A DNA stretch of 64,000 bases, from NCBI GenBank assembly GCA_945907245.1, contig CAMDTB010000004.1, positions 1 to 64,000 of the forward strand, in the 5' to 3' direction. Origin of the DNA: Rhizobium sp. Q54. Its GTDB lineage: Bacteria > Pseudomonadota > Alphaproteobacteria > SMXS01. The translations under genes and the position numbers were made by a program. The notes beneath the pieces are model-generated. The model did no database searches, had not been told where the DNA came from, and worked only from the letters and a program-made list of their open reading frames with translations. Shown piece after piece: positions 52,738-61,848 of this stretch (its first letter is position 1; each line of letters begins with the position of its first letter).

Positions 52738-53544
52738 TCAACGCGCCGTCATGCCGCCATCGACGACCAGTTCCGTCCCGGTCATGAACGAGCTTTCCCC
52801 GGACGCAAGGAACACCGCGGCGTCGGCGATGTCCTTCGGCCGGCCGAGACGGCCGAGCGGATGGCCGCCAACCATGAAGCGCTGGACCTTGTCGGCGTCC
52901 ATGGCGCGGGCCTCCATCTGGCCGCGCGCCACCTCGACCGCCATGTCGGTGTCGATCACGCCGGGATGGATGGAATTGACCCGGATGTTCAGTTTCAGGT
53001 CGGCGCATTCCATGGCGAGCGACTTGGAGAACAGCCGCACCGCGCCCTTGGTCATGCTGTAGACGGTCTGGAACGAGGCGCCGATCAGGCCCGCAACCGA
53101 CGAGAGGTTGACGATCGAGCCGCCGCCATCCCAGCGCGAGGCCCGGGCGGCGAGGAACGGCAGCGCCAGCTTGCTGCCCAGCATCAGCCCGACGACGTTG
53201 ACCGCCAGCATGCGGTTCATGTCGTCGATGCTGGTCTCGGCGAGCGGCTTGCCGAGGAACAGGCCCGCATTGTTGACCAGCACGTCAAGCCCGCCGAATT
53301 CGACGTTCGCCGCTTCCAGCGCGGCGCGCCAGCCGTCCTCGGTGGTGACGTCGTGGGAGACATAGAGCGCCTGGCCGCCCTGCATGCGGATTTCCGTGGC
53401 GGTGGCGTCGCCCTCGATATCGAGGATGTCGGTCAGCACCACCCGCGCGCCCTCGGCGGCCATGGACGCGGCGATGGCCTTGCCGATGCCGCGGGCGGCG
53501 CCGGTGACCAGCGCGACCTTGCCGTCGAGGCGACCCGTCGCCAC
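52738..53544 (-). CDS. Short-chain dehydrogenase/reductase (SDR)
   Basis: A 268-residue classical SDR with TGAARGIG, NNAGLFLGKPLAE, the catalytic Ser in NLSSVAG, Tyr and Lys in YSMTK, and C-terminal FMTGTELVVDGGMTAR. All active-site residues are intact, in contrast to the SDR at 51219-51995. It is convergent with the previous gene, and its start codon lies just 2 bases downstream of the stop codon of the next minus-strand gene. It would interconvert a hydroxy and keto group on an unknown substrate. Confidence 0.94.
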   Translation of the reverse strand: MATGRLDGKVALVTGAARGIGKAIAASMAAEGARVVLTDILDIEGDATATEIRMQGGQALYVSHDVTTEDGWRAALEAANVEFGGLDVLVNNAGLFLGKPLAETSIDDMNRMLAVNVVGLMLGSKLALPFLAARASRWDGGGSIVNLSSVAGLIGASFQTVYSMTKGAVRLFSKSLAMECADLKLNIRVNSIHPGVIDTDMAVEVARGQMEARAMDADKVQRFMVGGHPLGRLGRPKDIADAAVFLASGESSFMTGTELVVDGGMTAR

Positions 53545-53546
53545 GC

Positions 53547-54392
53547 TCAGGGCCGCTTCTTGCGCAATTCGATCCCCTTGCCGACGACCATACGCGCCAG
53601 GTTGACGCCCGGGATCAGCAGGTCGGCCGCCTCGGCGCCGGCATCGAGCAGGAACCGCGTGTCCATGATCTTGCCCAGATAGGTCTCGAAGGTGGAGCCG
53701 CCTGCCTGGACCAGCCCGGTGAGCCCGTCGAACTCCACAACGGCTTCCTTGTTCTGGCGGCGGTAGCGGAAGGCGTAAACCGGCCGGTAGTAGAGATCGA
53801 TCGCGTTGAAGATCACCGCCTCCTCGATCATCCGGTCGGCCTCGACCTTGTTCATCAGTGTCGTGAGCACCTGCCGGACAACCACGGACGACGATGCTTG
53901 TGGCGGCACGATCACCGTCCCCTGCCCCGCGATCTCCGCCATCCGCGCATCGTTGGTCAGCTCGGCATCATACGGCAGACGCGTCGCCAAATCGGGCGAC
54001 GACTGCCCGGTGATGGCGTCGAAGGTCATGTCGCGGCGGAACTCCTCGCGGCAGGATTCGAGCACCTTCAGGGAAACCTGCTGGTTCACCACCGCCTGGG
54101 CGTCGCCGAGGATGGTGACATTGCGAACCTCGGGCGCCAGCAGGATCGCGTGTTCGCGCTGGCGCTCATAAGCGAAGACCGCCTCGCAGGTCACATGCCA
54201 GAACGGCTGCAACCGCCGCTCGCGGTAGACCAGCTCGAACTCGTTTTCCTTGGGCTTGGACAGGAAGCCGGCAACCTTCGCCATGGTCCCGAAGGCGTCG
54301 ACCCGCTTGGTCGCGGCCCGACCCTCCGCATGATCCATCGTGAACTTGTCGTTCAGGACAAGCATGCGTTCTTCAGCGAGTTGCACGTCCAT
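53547..54392 (-). CDS. Uncharacterised cytosolic protein
   Basis: A 281-residue protein with no signal peptide and no clear motif known to me. It contains FELVYRERRLQPFWHVTCEAVFAY, which could be a structured beta segment, a long mixed region, FRYRRQNKEAVVEFDGLTG and a C-terminal Leu-rich helix. The ATG at 54392 is chosen; the frame continues 109 codons upstream without protein-like composition. It lies 2 bases from the following SDR gene and is probably co-transcribed with it. A prior link between the two is unknown. Confidence 0.8.
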   Translation of the reverse strand: MDVQLAEERMLVLNDKFTMDHAEGRAATKRVDAFGTMAKVAGFLSKPKENEFELVYRERRLQPFWHVTCEAVFAYERQREHAILLAPEVRNVTILGDAQAVVNQQVSLKVLESCREEFRRDMTFDAITGQSSPDLATRLPYDAELTNDARMAEIAGQGTVIVPPQASSSVVVRQVLTTLMNKVEADRMIEEAVIFNAIDLYYRPVYAFRYRRQNKEAVVEFDGLTGLVQAGGSTFETYLGKIMDTRFLLDAGAEAADLLIPGVNLARMVVGKGIELRKKRP

Positions 54393-54615
54393 GGAAGTGA
54401 TCCGTCTCTGGCCGCGCCCCCTCCGGGCGCGAAAAGCACAGTGCGAAGGTAAGTCCGCGAGCGGGCGAGCGTCCACTGCTAAGTGCTGGGCGCGGGGCGC
54501 CGTTTCCCGCGCGGGAACGTTCAGTGACTGTTCATGCGGCATTGCGATCATGACGTTTCTGTTACAACACTGCGGAGGCCGGCCGCCCGGCATGACCAGG
54601 ACAGCGGAACCCTTG

Positions 54616-56487
54616 ATGGATCGCCTCAGCCCCCTGCTGCACCAGTGGATAGCGCCTCTCGCCGCGGTCGCGGTGCTGTACGGCGCGTTCCAGTGGGCGG
54701 CTTCGGCGGCCTTCGGCATCGCCCTGAATTCCGGCGCGATCTGGGCCGACCTGGCCCTTCACCTGGGCCTCGGCGCGCTGTTGCTCGCCATGTCGCGCAA
54801 CCGCCTCACCTTCCTGCTGCTGATGACGGCGATCATGGCGCTGCTGCATATCGGCAACGCCATCAAGCTGTCGGTCCTGGGCGGTCCGCTGATGCCCGAC
54901 GATACGCTGGCGCTGCGCTCGCTGCTGCTGCTGCTGAAAGGCTGGTGGCTGACTCTTGCCGTGGGATTCCTGGTGCTGCTGGCGGTGGCGCTGGGGCTGG
55001 CGCTGAACTTCAGGCCGCGCCGGGCGCGAGCGGCCGCCGGCGCGCTGGCCGCCTTGGTCGCGGCGATCGCCTGCTGGCCCGAGCAGGTCGTCAAGGTCAT
55101 GGATGACAGCTTCGGCAACGTGGTGTGGAACCAGCACGGCAATTACCTGTCGCGCGGCCCGCTGGTCCATCTGCTGCAGGAAAGCGCCCGCTATGCCGCA
55201 CGCGGCGATTCGGCGCCCAGCCTGGCGAAGGTGGCCGAGGCCGCGCAGTCGCTGCAGCCCCTTGTCCATATGGCGGTGCTGACCGGCGACACGGACCCGG
55301 TTGCTGCAGCCATCGCACCCGATGTGAAGCGCAACGTGCACGTGATCCTGCTCGAATCGTTCTGGGACCCGTCGGTGCTGACCGAGGCCGATTTCTCGCA
55401 GGACCCGTTCGATCCGGAATTCCGCGCGCTCTGGGACGCGTCCGGTAACTCGCGCGGGCTGGTGCCGGTGTTCGGCGGCTATACCGCCAACTCCGAGTTC
55501 GAGGCGCTGTGCGGCTTTCCGGTCACCCAGGACTGGGTGTTCTTCGAAGCGAGGCTGCGCAACGCGTCGCCCTGCCTGCCGCGCACCCTGTCCGAAGCGG
55601 GCTACACTACCCTGGTGTCGCATCCCAACGTGGCCGCGTTCTGGAACCGGGTGAACGCCTATGACCGGGCGGGCTTCAACCTCTACTGGTCGGCTAAGGA
55701 CTTCCGGCTCGACGACATGAACGGCGAGTTCCTGTCGGACGCCTCGCTCTACAGGCAGGTGCTGTCGAAGATCGATCCGCTGCTGGAGACCGGCACGCCG
55801 ACCTTCAACTACATCCTGACGTTTTTCGGCCACCTCGAGTACCCGCTGAACGACGACCGGCCGGTCGTGGTCAAGGCGCGCGCCGCCGACGCCGATCCGG
55901 TGGTCGAGCGCTACGCCAACACGGTCTACTACAAGTCGCGGGAGTTGATGGAATTCCTGAAGGAACTGCGGCGCAAGGACCCGGACGCCGTCGTCGTCAT
56001 GTTCGGCGACCATTTGCCGTTCCTCGGCGGCAACCTGGAAAGCTACGCGAAGTCGGGCGTGCTGGCGCAGGACCGCGCCAGGTTCGACGACCGCATGTTC
56101 CGCGACCAGTATTCCACGCCGCTGATCGTCATCGACGGCCGCAAGGGCCCGGTGGAACTGGGCAGCGTGCCACTCTACCGCGTGCCGTCCATCGTCCTCT
56201 CGCTGCTGGGCGAGCCGCAACCGTCGGTGATGGACATGACCCGCATGCCGCAGGGCCTGGTGGTGCGTCCCCTTCCCGGGATGAACGTGGTGCTGGCGCC
56301 GGACGGAACGGTTGCCGCCTGCCGGGGCCTGGCCACGGACAGCGAGGTGTGCGGCGAGGCCAGGGACTGGCTGAACGCGGTGTCTACCGTCGGCGCCGAC
56401 CTGTTCTGGGGCAGGCAGCATGTGCTGCGCGACGACCTGGTTCCGGCCCGGCCGGAAGGCCGTCAGTCCGCCGACCTGGCGATCTGA
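54616..56487 (+). CDS. LTA-synthase-like sulfatase-fold membrane protein
   Basis: A 623-residue protein with about four to five N-terminal membrane helices and a periplasmic alkaline-phosphatase-superfamily domain like lipoteichoic acid synthases and phosphoglycerol transferases. The metal site shows LLESFWDPS, the nucleophile Thr in GGYTANSEFEALCGFP, THE-type residues in LTFFGHLEYPL, and VMFGDHLPFLGG. In Gram-negative bacteria such enzymes decorate membrane glucans or lipids with phosphoglycerol or phosphoethanolamine. The ATG at 54616 is preferred, with an alternative at 54592. Confidence 0.9.
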   Translation: MDRLSPLLHQWIAPLAAVAVLYGAFQWAASAAFGIALNSGAIWADLALHLGLGALLLAMSRNRLTFLLLMTAIMALLHIGNAIKLSVLGGPLMPDDTLALRSLLLLLKGWWLTLAVGFLVLLAVALGLALNFRPRRARAAAGALAALVAAIACWPEQVVKVMDDSFGNVVWNQHGNYLSRGPLVHLLQESARYAARGDSAPSLAKVAEAAQSLQPLVHMAVLTGDTDPVAAAIAPDVKRNVHVILLESFWDPSVLTEADFSQDPFDPEFRALWDASGNSRGLVPVFGGYTANSEFEALCGFPVTQDWVFFEARLRNASPCLPRTLSEAGYTTLVSHPNVAAFWNRVNAYDRAGFNLYWSAKDFRLDDMNGEFLSDASLYRQVLSKIDPLLETGTPTFNYILTFFGHLEYPLNDDRPVVVKARAADADPVVERYANTVYYKSRELMEFLKELRRKDPDAVVVMFGDHLPFLGGNLESYAKSGVLAQDRARFDDRMFRDQYSTPLIVIDGRKGPVELGSVPLYRVPSIVLSLLGEPQPSVMDMTRMPQGLVVRPLPGMNVVLAPDGTVAACRGLATDSEVCGEARDWLNAVSTVGADLFWGRQHVLRDDLVPARPEGRQSADLAI

Positions 56488-56488
56488 G

Positions 56489-56920
56489 CTATGTCGCGAA
56501 CAACTTGCCGATATCCCGGAATGCCTTGAACTCCAGGGCATTGCCCGAAGGATCGAGGAAGAACATGGTGGCCTGCTCGCCCACCTCGCCCTTGAAGCGG
56601 ACATGCGGCTCGACGACGAAGTCGACGCCCGCCGCCTTCAGGCGCGACGCCAGTTCCTCCCAGTCGTCGGGCGACAGCACGACGCCGAAATGCGGCACCG
56701 GTACGTCGTCGCCGTCGACCGGGTTGTGATGGGCCCGGTTGCCGGGCTCCAGCCCGGGATGCAGATGGGCGACGATCTGATGGCCGAACAGGTTGAAGTC
56801 GACCCAGCTATCGGCGCTGCGCCCTTCCGGACATCCAAGTAGCCCGCCATAGAACGCCCGCGCCACGGCAATGTCGTGGACGGGAAACGCCAGGTGGAAG
56901 GGTTGCAGCGCGTCAGCCAT
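56489..56920 (-). CDS. VOC (glyoxalase/dioxygenase superfamily) protein
   Basis: A 143-residue vicinal-oxygen-chelate fold protein with two beta-alpha-beta-beta-beta modules. Metal-type residues are in [29 protein letters not shown] and [15 protein letters not shown], the last being the usual closing motif with the Glu ligand. The ATG at 56920 starts the typical N-terminus; the frame is open much further upstream but overlaps another gene. Its reaction (isomerase, dioxygenase or resistance protein) cannot be told. Its stop codon is one base from that of the LTA-synthase-like gene. Confidence 0.9.
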   Translation of the reverse strand: MADALQPFHLAFPVHDIAVARAFYGGLLGCPEGRSADSWVDFNLFGHQIVAHLHPGLEPGNRAHHNPVDGDDVPVPHFGVVLSPDDWEELASRLKAAGVDFVVEPHVRFKGEVGEQATMFFLDPSGNALEFKAFRDIGKLFAT

Positions 56921-57041
56921 GGGCCTGATCCGGGTTGCTCCGACCGCCGGAGCATAGTGCAAAATCCCGCGCCCGCCACGCGGCCATAATGCCGCCTTGA
57001 TCCGTCCCGAGACTGGCCGCAGGGACGAGGGATGCGCTGGC

Positions 57042-58331
57042 ATGCAACGGATTGATCTGGTTCGTGGACTGGCGCTCGGGGCGCTGGCCGCGCTGACGCT
57101 GTGGAGCCCGCCTGCGTCGGCGCAGGACGAGCCGCGCCGGGTTCGCGAGTTTACCGCCACCGAAACCGTAAGAACGCCGGAGGAGATTCGGGCGCTGCGC
57201 CAGCGCATCCTGCGCCAGCGCGCCGTGGTGCTCGAGACCCCGGCCATGTCGCCCGCCGAGGACGTGCGGCCGGCCGAACCCGCCGCGCCCGAGGCCACGC
57301 CGGTCGCGCCGACAGCGCCGCTGAAATTGGGCGACACCCGCTACATCAAGCTCGACGCCGTGGCCGAGCAGAACACCCGCGATGTCGTCAAGCTGGCGAT
57401 CCCGGACTCCATGCGCACCCAGGCGGCCGTGTTCCAGGGCGTGGTGCAGACCACCGACACCCAGGCGAAGGAGTTGATCCTCAAGGCGGTGGCGTTCCCG
57501 CGCGCGCCGCTGCGCTTCAACCCGGCGACCAGCCGGTTCGAGGGCGGCGTCAGCGTCGGCGTCATCGAGGTGGACGGCAGCGGCACCCGGACCCTGGCGG
57601 CGCCGATCGCCTTCCAGCTGCTGGGTCCCGTCGCAAGCGATCCGGAGACAATCACCATCAACCAGACCGCGCCGCCCTACAGGGATATCAAGGTCGCCGC
57701 CGACGCACCGGACGCCGAGGTCGAGGTCATGGTCGTCTCCAATGTGGCGCCCGCCGGCGAGAGGCTGGTGCTGAAGGTGCGGCCGACGCTGGGCGTCACC
57801 ATCACGCCGCCGCGCATCCAGGGCTGGGGACTCGAGACCGCAGACGTGCTGGTCAGCGCCCAGGCGGTGGACTCGGCCCGCGACAACACGCTGCAGCTGT
57901 CCAGCACCATGGGACGCCTGTCGGCCACCGAGGCCACCCTCGACAAGGGCGGCAATGCCAAGGTGTCGATCCGCTCGGAATCGGTCGGCACCGGCAAGGT
58001 CACCACCCGCGGCGGCGGCCTCGACGGCGCGTCCGCGGAGGTCGAGTACGTCTTCCCCTGGCGGTTTCTCGGCGCGGCGCTGGTCGGCGGCATTGTCGGC
58101 GGCCTGCTCCGCAAGCGGTCCCGCTCCAGGACCGCGGGCGCGTTCGTCAAATCCATGGGTATCGCCGTCCTCAGCGCGGCGGTCGTCGTCGGCCTCTACG
58201 TCCTCGGCATCAACCTGGTCGGCTTCGCCCTGCCCGCCCATGGCGGCGAGGTGCTGGTGTTCGTGGTCGCGGCGCTGGGCGCGCTCTACGGCACCAGGCT
58301 GTTGGCGCCCACGACGACGACAAAGCCTTAA
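57042..58331 (+). CDS. Exported protein with a C-terminal membrane anchor, uncharacterised
   Basis: A 429-residue protein with a signal peptide ([23 protein letters not shown]), a Pro/Ala-rich linker at about 75-95, a long beta-rich region that may hold two immunoglobulin-like modules ([21 protein letters not shown] and [18 protein letters not shown]), then two or three C-terminal hydrophobic helices around a basic [11 protein letters not shown] loop. The topology is an extracytoplasmic domain held by membrane helices at the end. No family is recognised. The ATG at 57042 is preferred to one 45 bases upstream. Confidence 0.8.
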   Translation: MQRIDLVRGLALGALAALTLWSPPASAQDEPRRVREFTATETVRTPEEIRALRQRILRQRAVVLETPAMSPAEDVRPAEPAAPEATPVAPTAPLKLGDTRYIKLDAVAEQNTRDVVKLAIPDSMRTQAAVFQGVVQTTDTQAKELILKAVAFPRAPLRFNPATSRFEGGVSVGVIEVDGSGTRTLAAPIAFQLLGPVASDPETITINQTAPPYRDIKVAADAPDAEVEVMVVSNVAPAGERLVLKVRPTLGVTITPPRIQGWGLETADVLVSAQAVDSARDNTLQLSSTMGRLSATEATLDKGGNAKVSIRSESVGTGKVTTRGGGLDGASAEVEYVFPWRFLGAALVGGIVGGLLRKRSRSRTAGAFVKSMGIAVLSAAVVVGLYVLGINLVGFALPAHGGEVLVFVVAALGALYGTRLLAPTTTTKP

Positions 58332-58415
58332 GCTGATTACTGACAGTTCCCCTGGACTGAAAACCGCGCTAGGTTTTTTCCGTCATGAGTGCTTGCGACC
58401 AACGGGGAGAGTGGG

Positions 58416-59315
58416 ATGCAGCTTGCCGAACAGACCGCGCCGACCAGCGCCAAGCCATGGGACGATCCACTGGGGCTGATCACGCCCGCGGTGATCGAGC
58501 AATACAAGCGCGACGGCGTCGTCTACCTGCCCCAGGCGCTGCACCCGGAATGGCTGACGCTGATCGATTTCGGCATCCGCCGCATCCTCGCCAGCGGCAG
58601 CCCCAACATCCAGACCTTCTTCCCGGATATGCCCGGAGAATTCAAGGACATGGTGCGTCATTTTGCGGTGACGCCTGAATTCCAGCGCCTGCTCTACGAC
58701 AGCCCGATCGCCGACATGATCGCCAGGCTGATCGGCTCGGAGAACATCTGGCTGCTGTTCGACCATGTGTTCGTCAAGGAAGGCGGCTTCTGCCGCAAGA
58801 CGCCGTGGCACCAGGACCTGCCCTACTGGCCGGTCGGCGGCGAGCAGATCGCCTCCATGTGGATCACCCTCGATCCGATCCCGAAGGAGGAGTGCCTGGA
58901 GTTCATCCCGGGGTCGCACCGCCGGATCATGTATGACGGGTTTAGCCCGCCGGATGCCCACATCGATCCCACGAAAGGGTTCTACGGCAAGGAGTTGCCG
59001 CGCCTTCCCAACATCGAGGAAGAGCGCGAGAAGTGGGACATCGTCTCGTTCGACATCACGCCGGGAGACGTGGTGCTGCTGCATCCGGGCGTCCTCCACG
59101 GCGGCGGCCACACCACCAACGGACGCCGCCGCCGCACCCTGTCGGCGCGGCTCTACGGCGACGACATCGTCTTCGCGACCCGCCCGGACAGCCGGCCTAC
59201 GGTGCCGTTGACACCGGGCCTGAAGCTGAAGCTGAAGCCGGGCGATCCGCTGCGCAGCCCCTACTATCCGCGCATCCGCCCGGTGCCGGCACGCGAAGCG
59301 GCGCTGTGGCAATAG
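58416..59315 (+). CDS. Phytanoyl-CoA dioxygenase (PhyH) family protein
   Basis: A 299-residue Fe(II)/2-oxoglutarate-dependent oxygenase. The iron ligands are His and Asp in TPWHQDLPYW and the distal His in HPGVLHGGG; the 2-oxoglutarate-binding Arg is in the RRRTLSARLYG strand. The metal-site triad is complete, so activity is expected. Family members hydroxylate fatty acyl-CoA, ectoine or other small molecules. The ATG at 58416 follows GGGGAGAGT. It converges with msrB: the two stop codons abut in the six bases TAGCTA. Confidence 0.92.
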   Translation: MQLAEQTAPTSAKPWDDPLGLITPAVIEQYKRDGVVYLPQALHPEWLTLIDFGIRRILASGSPNIQTFFPDMPGEFKDMVRHFAVTPEFQRLLYDSPIADMIARLIGSENIWLLFDHVFVKEGGFCRKTPWHQDLPYWPVGGEQIASMWITLDPIPKEECLEFIPGSHRRIMYDGFSPPDAHIDPTKGFYGKELPRLPNIEEEREKWDIVSFDITPGDVVLLHPGVLHGGGHTTNGRRRRTLSARLYGDDIVFATRPDSRPTVPLTPGLKLKLKPGDPLRSPYYPRIRPVPAREAALWQ

Positions 59316-59714
59316 CTACGTCTTCGGGTCGAGCTTCAGCGACGCCGAATTGATGCAATAGCGCAGGCCGGTCGGGCCGGGGCCATCGTCGACGACATGG
59401 CCCAGATGGGCGTCGCATTTCGAGCACATCACCTCGACGCGGACCATGCCATGGCTGCGATCGACCTCCTCGTCGATCACGCCGTCCTTCAGCGGCGCGG
59501 TGAAGCTGGGCCAGCCGCAATGGCTATCGAACTTGGCGTCGGATTCGAACAGTTCCTCGCCGCAGTAGATGCACTTGTAGACGCCCTGCGCCTTGGTGCT
59601 GTTGTACTCGCCGGTCCACGGCCGTTCGGTCGCCTTCTCGCGGGTGACGGCATACTGGATGGGCGACAGTTGCTCGCGCCATTCCGCTTCGGTTTTCCTG
59701 ACCTTCTCGCTCAC
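59316..59714 (-). CDS. msrB: Peptide-methionine (R)-S-oxide reductase MsrB
   Basis: A 132-residue repair enzyme that reduces methionine-R-sulfoxide in proteins. The zinc cysteines are two CxxC pairs (Cys48/Cys51 and Cys97/Cys100). The catalytic Cys120 is in LRYCINSAS, and a resolving Cys66 is in SHCGWPSF. Length and order are those of the classical cytosolic MsrB. Its stop codon directly abuts that of the convergent PhyH-family gene. Confidence 0.97.
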   Translation of the reverse strand: MSEKVRKTEAEWREQLSPIQYAVTREKATERPWTGEYNSTKAQGVYKCIYCGEELFESDAKFDSHCGWPSFTAPLKDGVIDEEVDRSHGMVRVEVMCSKCDAHLGHVVDDGPGPTGLRYCINSASLKLDPKT

Positions 59715-59969
59715 TGCATCTCTCCTCGTTCAACCGCCGCTTGAGGGCCGCATCCTGTTCCTACATGATGCGGCATTCGCGGGTTTGAAGGGATTGTTTT
59801 GATGTCGCAGCCATTGTGGGGCGACGGATTTGTGCTCACCCCGTGATGTTGTGACCTGCGGTTACAAAAAAGTTACCGGACCGCGACGCGTCCGGCACGG
59901 AAACCATTGCGCGACCGCAACGGCCCTCTACATTCCATCGGGGGGCGCACTCACATACCGAGACACATC

Positions 59970-60314
59970 ATGAAACAGGGAACTCTGCTTGGTTCGGCGC
60001 TTGGCGCCGTGATCGCTCTCGCCCTTTCCGGGGCGTCGTACGCCGCCGAAATGGACAAGAGCACGCCTAAACTGATGGAAAAGCCCGTGAGCAGCTCGTC
60101 GTCGAGCAGTTCATCGTCGAGCAGTTCGTCGTCGAGCAGCTCGGTCTGCACCGACGCCAGCGGCAAGCCGGTGACCGATGCCTCGGCCTGCGCGTCGGGC
60201 ATGTGCACCGACGCCAGCGGCAAGAAGGTGACCGACGCCTCGACCTGCGACGTCAAGTCGCCGCGCGACGCCGCCAGCGGCCTGGCCACCGGCAAGCGCC
60301 AGCACAGCCCGTGA
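59970..60314 (+). CDS. Small exported polyserine protein with duplicated Cys motif
   Basis: A 114-residue protein with a Sec signal (GTLLGSALGAVIALALSGASYAAE). The mature part has a tract of 18 serines, then CTDASGKPVTDASAC and, 5 residues later, CTDASGKKVTDASTC. The Ser tract is encoded by mixed codons (AGC, AGT, TCG, TCA) in 15-base units, so it is not a pure nucleotide microsatellite. Four Cys could form disulfides or bind metal. No family is recognised. The ATG at 59970 lies after a 255-base gap in which I see no other gene. A possible terminator hairpin follows at 60326-60349. Confidence 0.8.
   Translation: MKQGTLLGSALGAVIALALSGASYAAEMDKSTPKLMEKPVSSSSSSSSSSSSSSSSSSVCTDASGKPVTDASACASGMCTDASGKKVTDASTCDVKSPRDAASGLATGKRQHSP
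60090..60143 (+). repeat. Polyserine coding repeat, 15-base period
   Basis: Three 15-base units of the form AGCAGYTCRTCGTCG plus a partial fourth encode 18 consecutive serines. The third-position changes between units keep Ser, which points to selection on the protein rather than simple slippage. Confidence 0.85.
60147..60248 (+). repeat. Duplicated 15-codon Cys motif
   Basis: Two copies of CTDASGK-x-VTDAS-x-C, at 60147-60191 and 60204-60248, are separated by four codons. The nucleotide sequences are nearly identical, so the duplication is fairly recent. Confidence 0.85.
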
Positions 60315-60325
60315 CACCGTAGCGA

Positions 60326-60349
60326 CGGGAGCCGGTTCGCCGGCTCCCG
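60326..60349. terminator. Stable hairpin with TTCG tetraloop between convergent genes
   Basis: CGGGAGCCGG, TTCG and CCGGCTCCCG form a perfect 10-bp stem with a very stable UUCG loop. It lies 11 bases after the polyserine gene stop and 8 bases before the stop of the convergent cytochrome gene. There is no T-run, so intrinsic termination would be weak; it may act as an mRNA 3'-end stabiliser for one or both transcripts. Confidence 0.6.
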
Positions 60350-60357
60350 CTCCGCTT

Positions 60358-61848
60358 CTACAATCCTTTCAGATAGTCGATCAGCGCCAGCTTCTGCTCG
60401 GGCTGCAGATCCGTGCCCCATTCATGGCCGCGATTGCCATTGCCGCGCAGCCCGGTGTCGTAGCGGAAGCCGGCCTTCTCGGTTTCGGGGCCTGAGGACA
60501 CGAACCCTACACGATCCTGGTCCACCAGGTCGTAGCCGCGCCAGAATATGCGGGGACGCTCGTGCGGCGGTGCCAGCAGATCCATCAGCGTCGGCACCGA
60601 GCCGTTGTGCAGGTAAGGCCCGAGCAGCCAGACGCCGACCAGCGGCTTGGCTACGTAGCCGGTGGCCGCGATCATCGGCGCCTCCTTGACGCCGAGCGCG
60701 GCGCCGACCTTCTTCATCCGCCGCGCGTCCTTTTCCTGCCAGGTCTTCACGTGTTCCGGATCGGTGCCGATCTCGGCGAGCGGAATCGACGTGCCGGTGC
60801 GCTCGCCGCCGATGGCGTGGCACCCAGCGCAGTGCCGGGCGAACACCGATGATCCCTCCGCCGCTCTCGCCGGATCGGTCTGGCCGGGAAATGGCGGCGG
60901 CGCCAGATCCTGGATGAAGGCTTCGGTCCAGTCGTTGTGGCGGTCGAAGCCCGGGCCGGGCAACGCGCCGGTGCCCAGCGCCGAGGTGGCCACCACGGTC
61001 GACAGCTCGGTCGCCTCGCCGCCCGCTTGAAAAAGCCCGCCCTTGCGCTGGCCCAACTTCCACAGCGACGGGAAATCCGTGGTCGACAAGGTGCCGTCGT
61101 CGTCCGCCTGGGTCAGCACGAATTTCGGCAGGCCGAACGCATCGTCGCGGCCGGGTCCCCAGTCGGGCCGCTTGTCCATCCAGGCGAGCTGACGCTCGGC
61201 CTCGAGCAGCGCGGCGCGCATGCCGGGGATTAGCACCATCTTGTAAAGCGCCACGTCGGCCGCATCCATGGGGAAGTGCAACGCCATTTCGGGCAACAGC
61301 CGGTCGGCGGTGAACCGTTCGTCATGGGCGCAGGCGAACAGGAACCGCAGCAGCCGCTGAATATCGACCGTGTGCCCGGGCCCGCCGACGGCGAAGCGCG
61401 GGTTCTCGCCGGGGACGAGCCGGTACTGGGTGGTGTGGCACAGCGCGCAGTTCACGGTGACCCGCTCGAAACCCTTGCGCTTGATCGAAAAGCCCATGGG
61501 GAGGCGCTGGCCCGGCTCCCACGGCAGGCCGAACGCGCCGTAGCCGCCACCCTCGCCGATCTTGTCGGGAAACACGCGCGGCAGGATGAACAGGATCGGA
61601 TAGGGAATGCCGGCGATCAGGTCGCCGCCCAAGGTGCCGTACTTGAAGCGCTGCAGATCGGCGCTGGCAGCGGTTTCGGGATCGGCGGTGAACGCCTGGT
61701 CCTCGGTCTTGAGGAACTTCCACCAGAACAGGACGCCCGCCAGAACGCAGCCCAGCAGCACGACGGCCAGCGCGATGAGGGCGCGGCGGCGCCACTTGGG
61801 CGGCGTGGGTCTCGCATCAGAAGGTCTTGAGGTACTCAACGATGGCAT
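60358..61848 (-). CDS. Membrane-anchored di-haem cytochrome c, copy 2
   Basis: A 496-residue c-type cytochrome. An N-terminal anchor (ALIALAVVLLGCVLAGVLFW) is followed by a periplasmic domain with two haem-binding sites, CALCH (134-138) and CAGCH (340-344). Shared motifs with its paralogue are RFKYGTLGGD, GPYLHNGSVPTL, RGNGNRGHEWGTD and the C-terminal ALIDYLKGL. The size and the spacing of about 205 residues between haems resemble the RoxA/MauG-type di-haem group, but no enzymatic role is proven. The start overlaps the end of copy 1 by 32 bases; a TTG 9 bases downstream is an alternative. Confidence 0.85.
   Translation of the reverse strand: MPSLSTSRPSDARPTPPKWRRRALIALAVVLLGCVLAGVLFWWKFLKTEDQAFTADPETAASADLQRFKYGTLGGDLIAGIPYPILFILPRVFPDKIGEGGGYGAFGLPWEPGQRLPMGFSIKRKGFERVTVNCALCHTTQYRLVPGENPRFAVGGPGHTVDIQRLLRFLFACAHDERFTADRLLPEMALHFPMDAADVALYKMVLIPGMRAALLEAERQLAWMDKRPDWGPGRDDAFGLPKFVLTQADDDGTLSTTDFPSLWKLGQRKGGLFQAGGEATELSTVVATSALGTGALPGPGFDRHNDWTEAFIQDLAPPPFPGQTDPARAAEGSSVFARHCAGCHAIGGERTGTSIPLAEIGTDPEHVKTWQEKDARRMKKVGAALGVKEAPMIAATGYVAKPLVGVWLLGPYLHNGSVPTLMDLLAPPHERPRIFWRGYDLVDQDRVGFVSSGPETEKAGFRYDTGLRGNGNRGHEWGTDLQPEQKLALIDYLKGL

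Noticed and set aside
54562-56604. A 680-codon minus-strand open frame opposite the LTA-synthase-like gene
   Set aside because: The plus-strand frame has recognisable membrane helices and a sulfatase-fold active site; the minus frame is Arg/His/Gln-rich with no motif.
60090-60143. A CRISPR-like or simple microsatellite array
   Set aside because: The 15-base units are contiguous with no spacers and keep a serine reading frame inside a signal-peptide protein.
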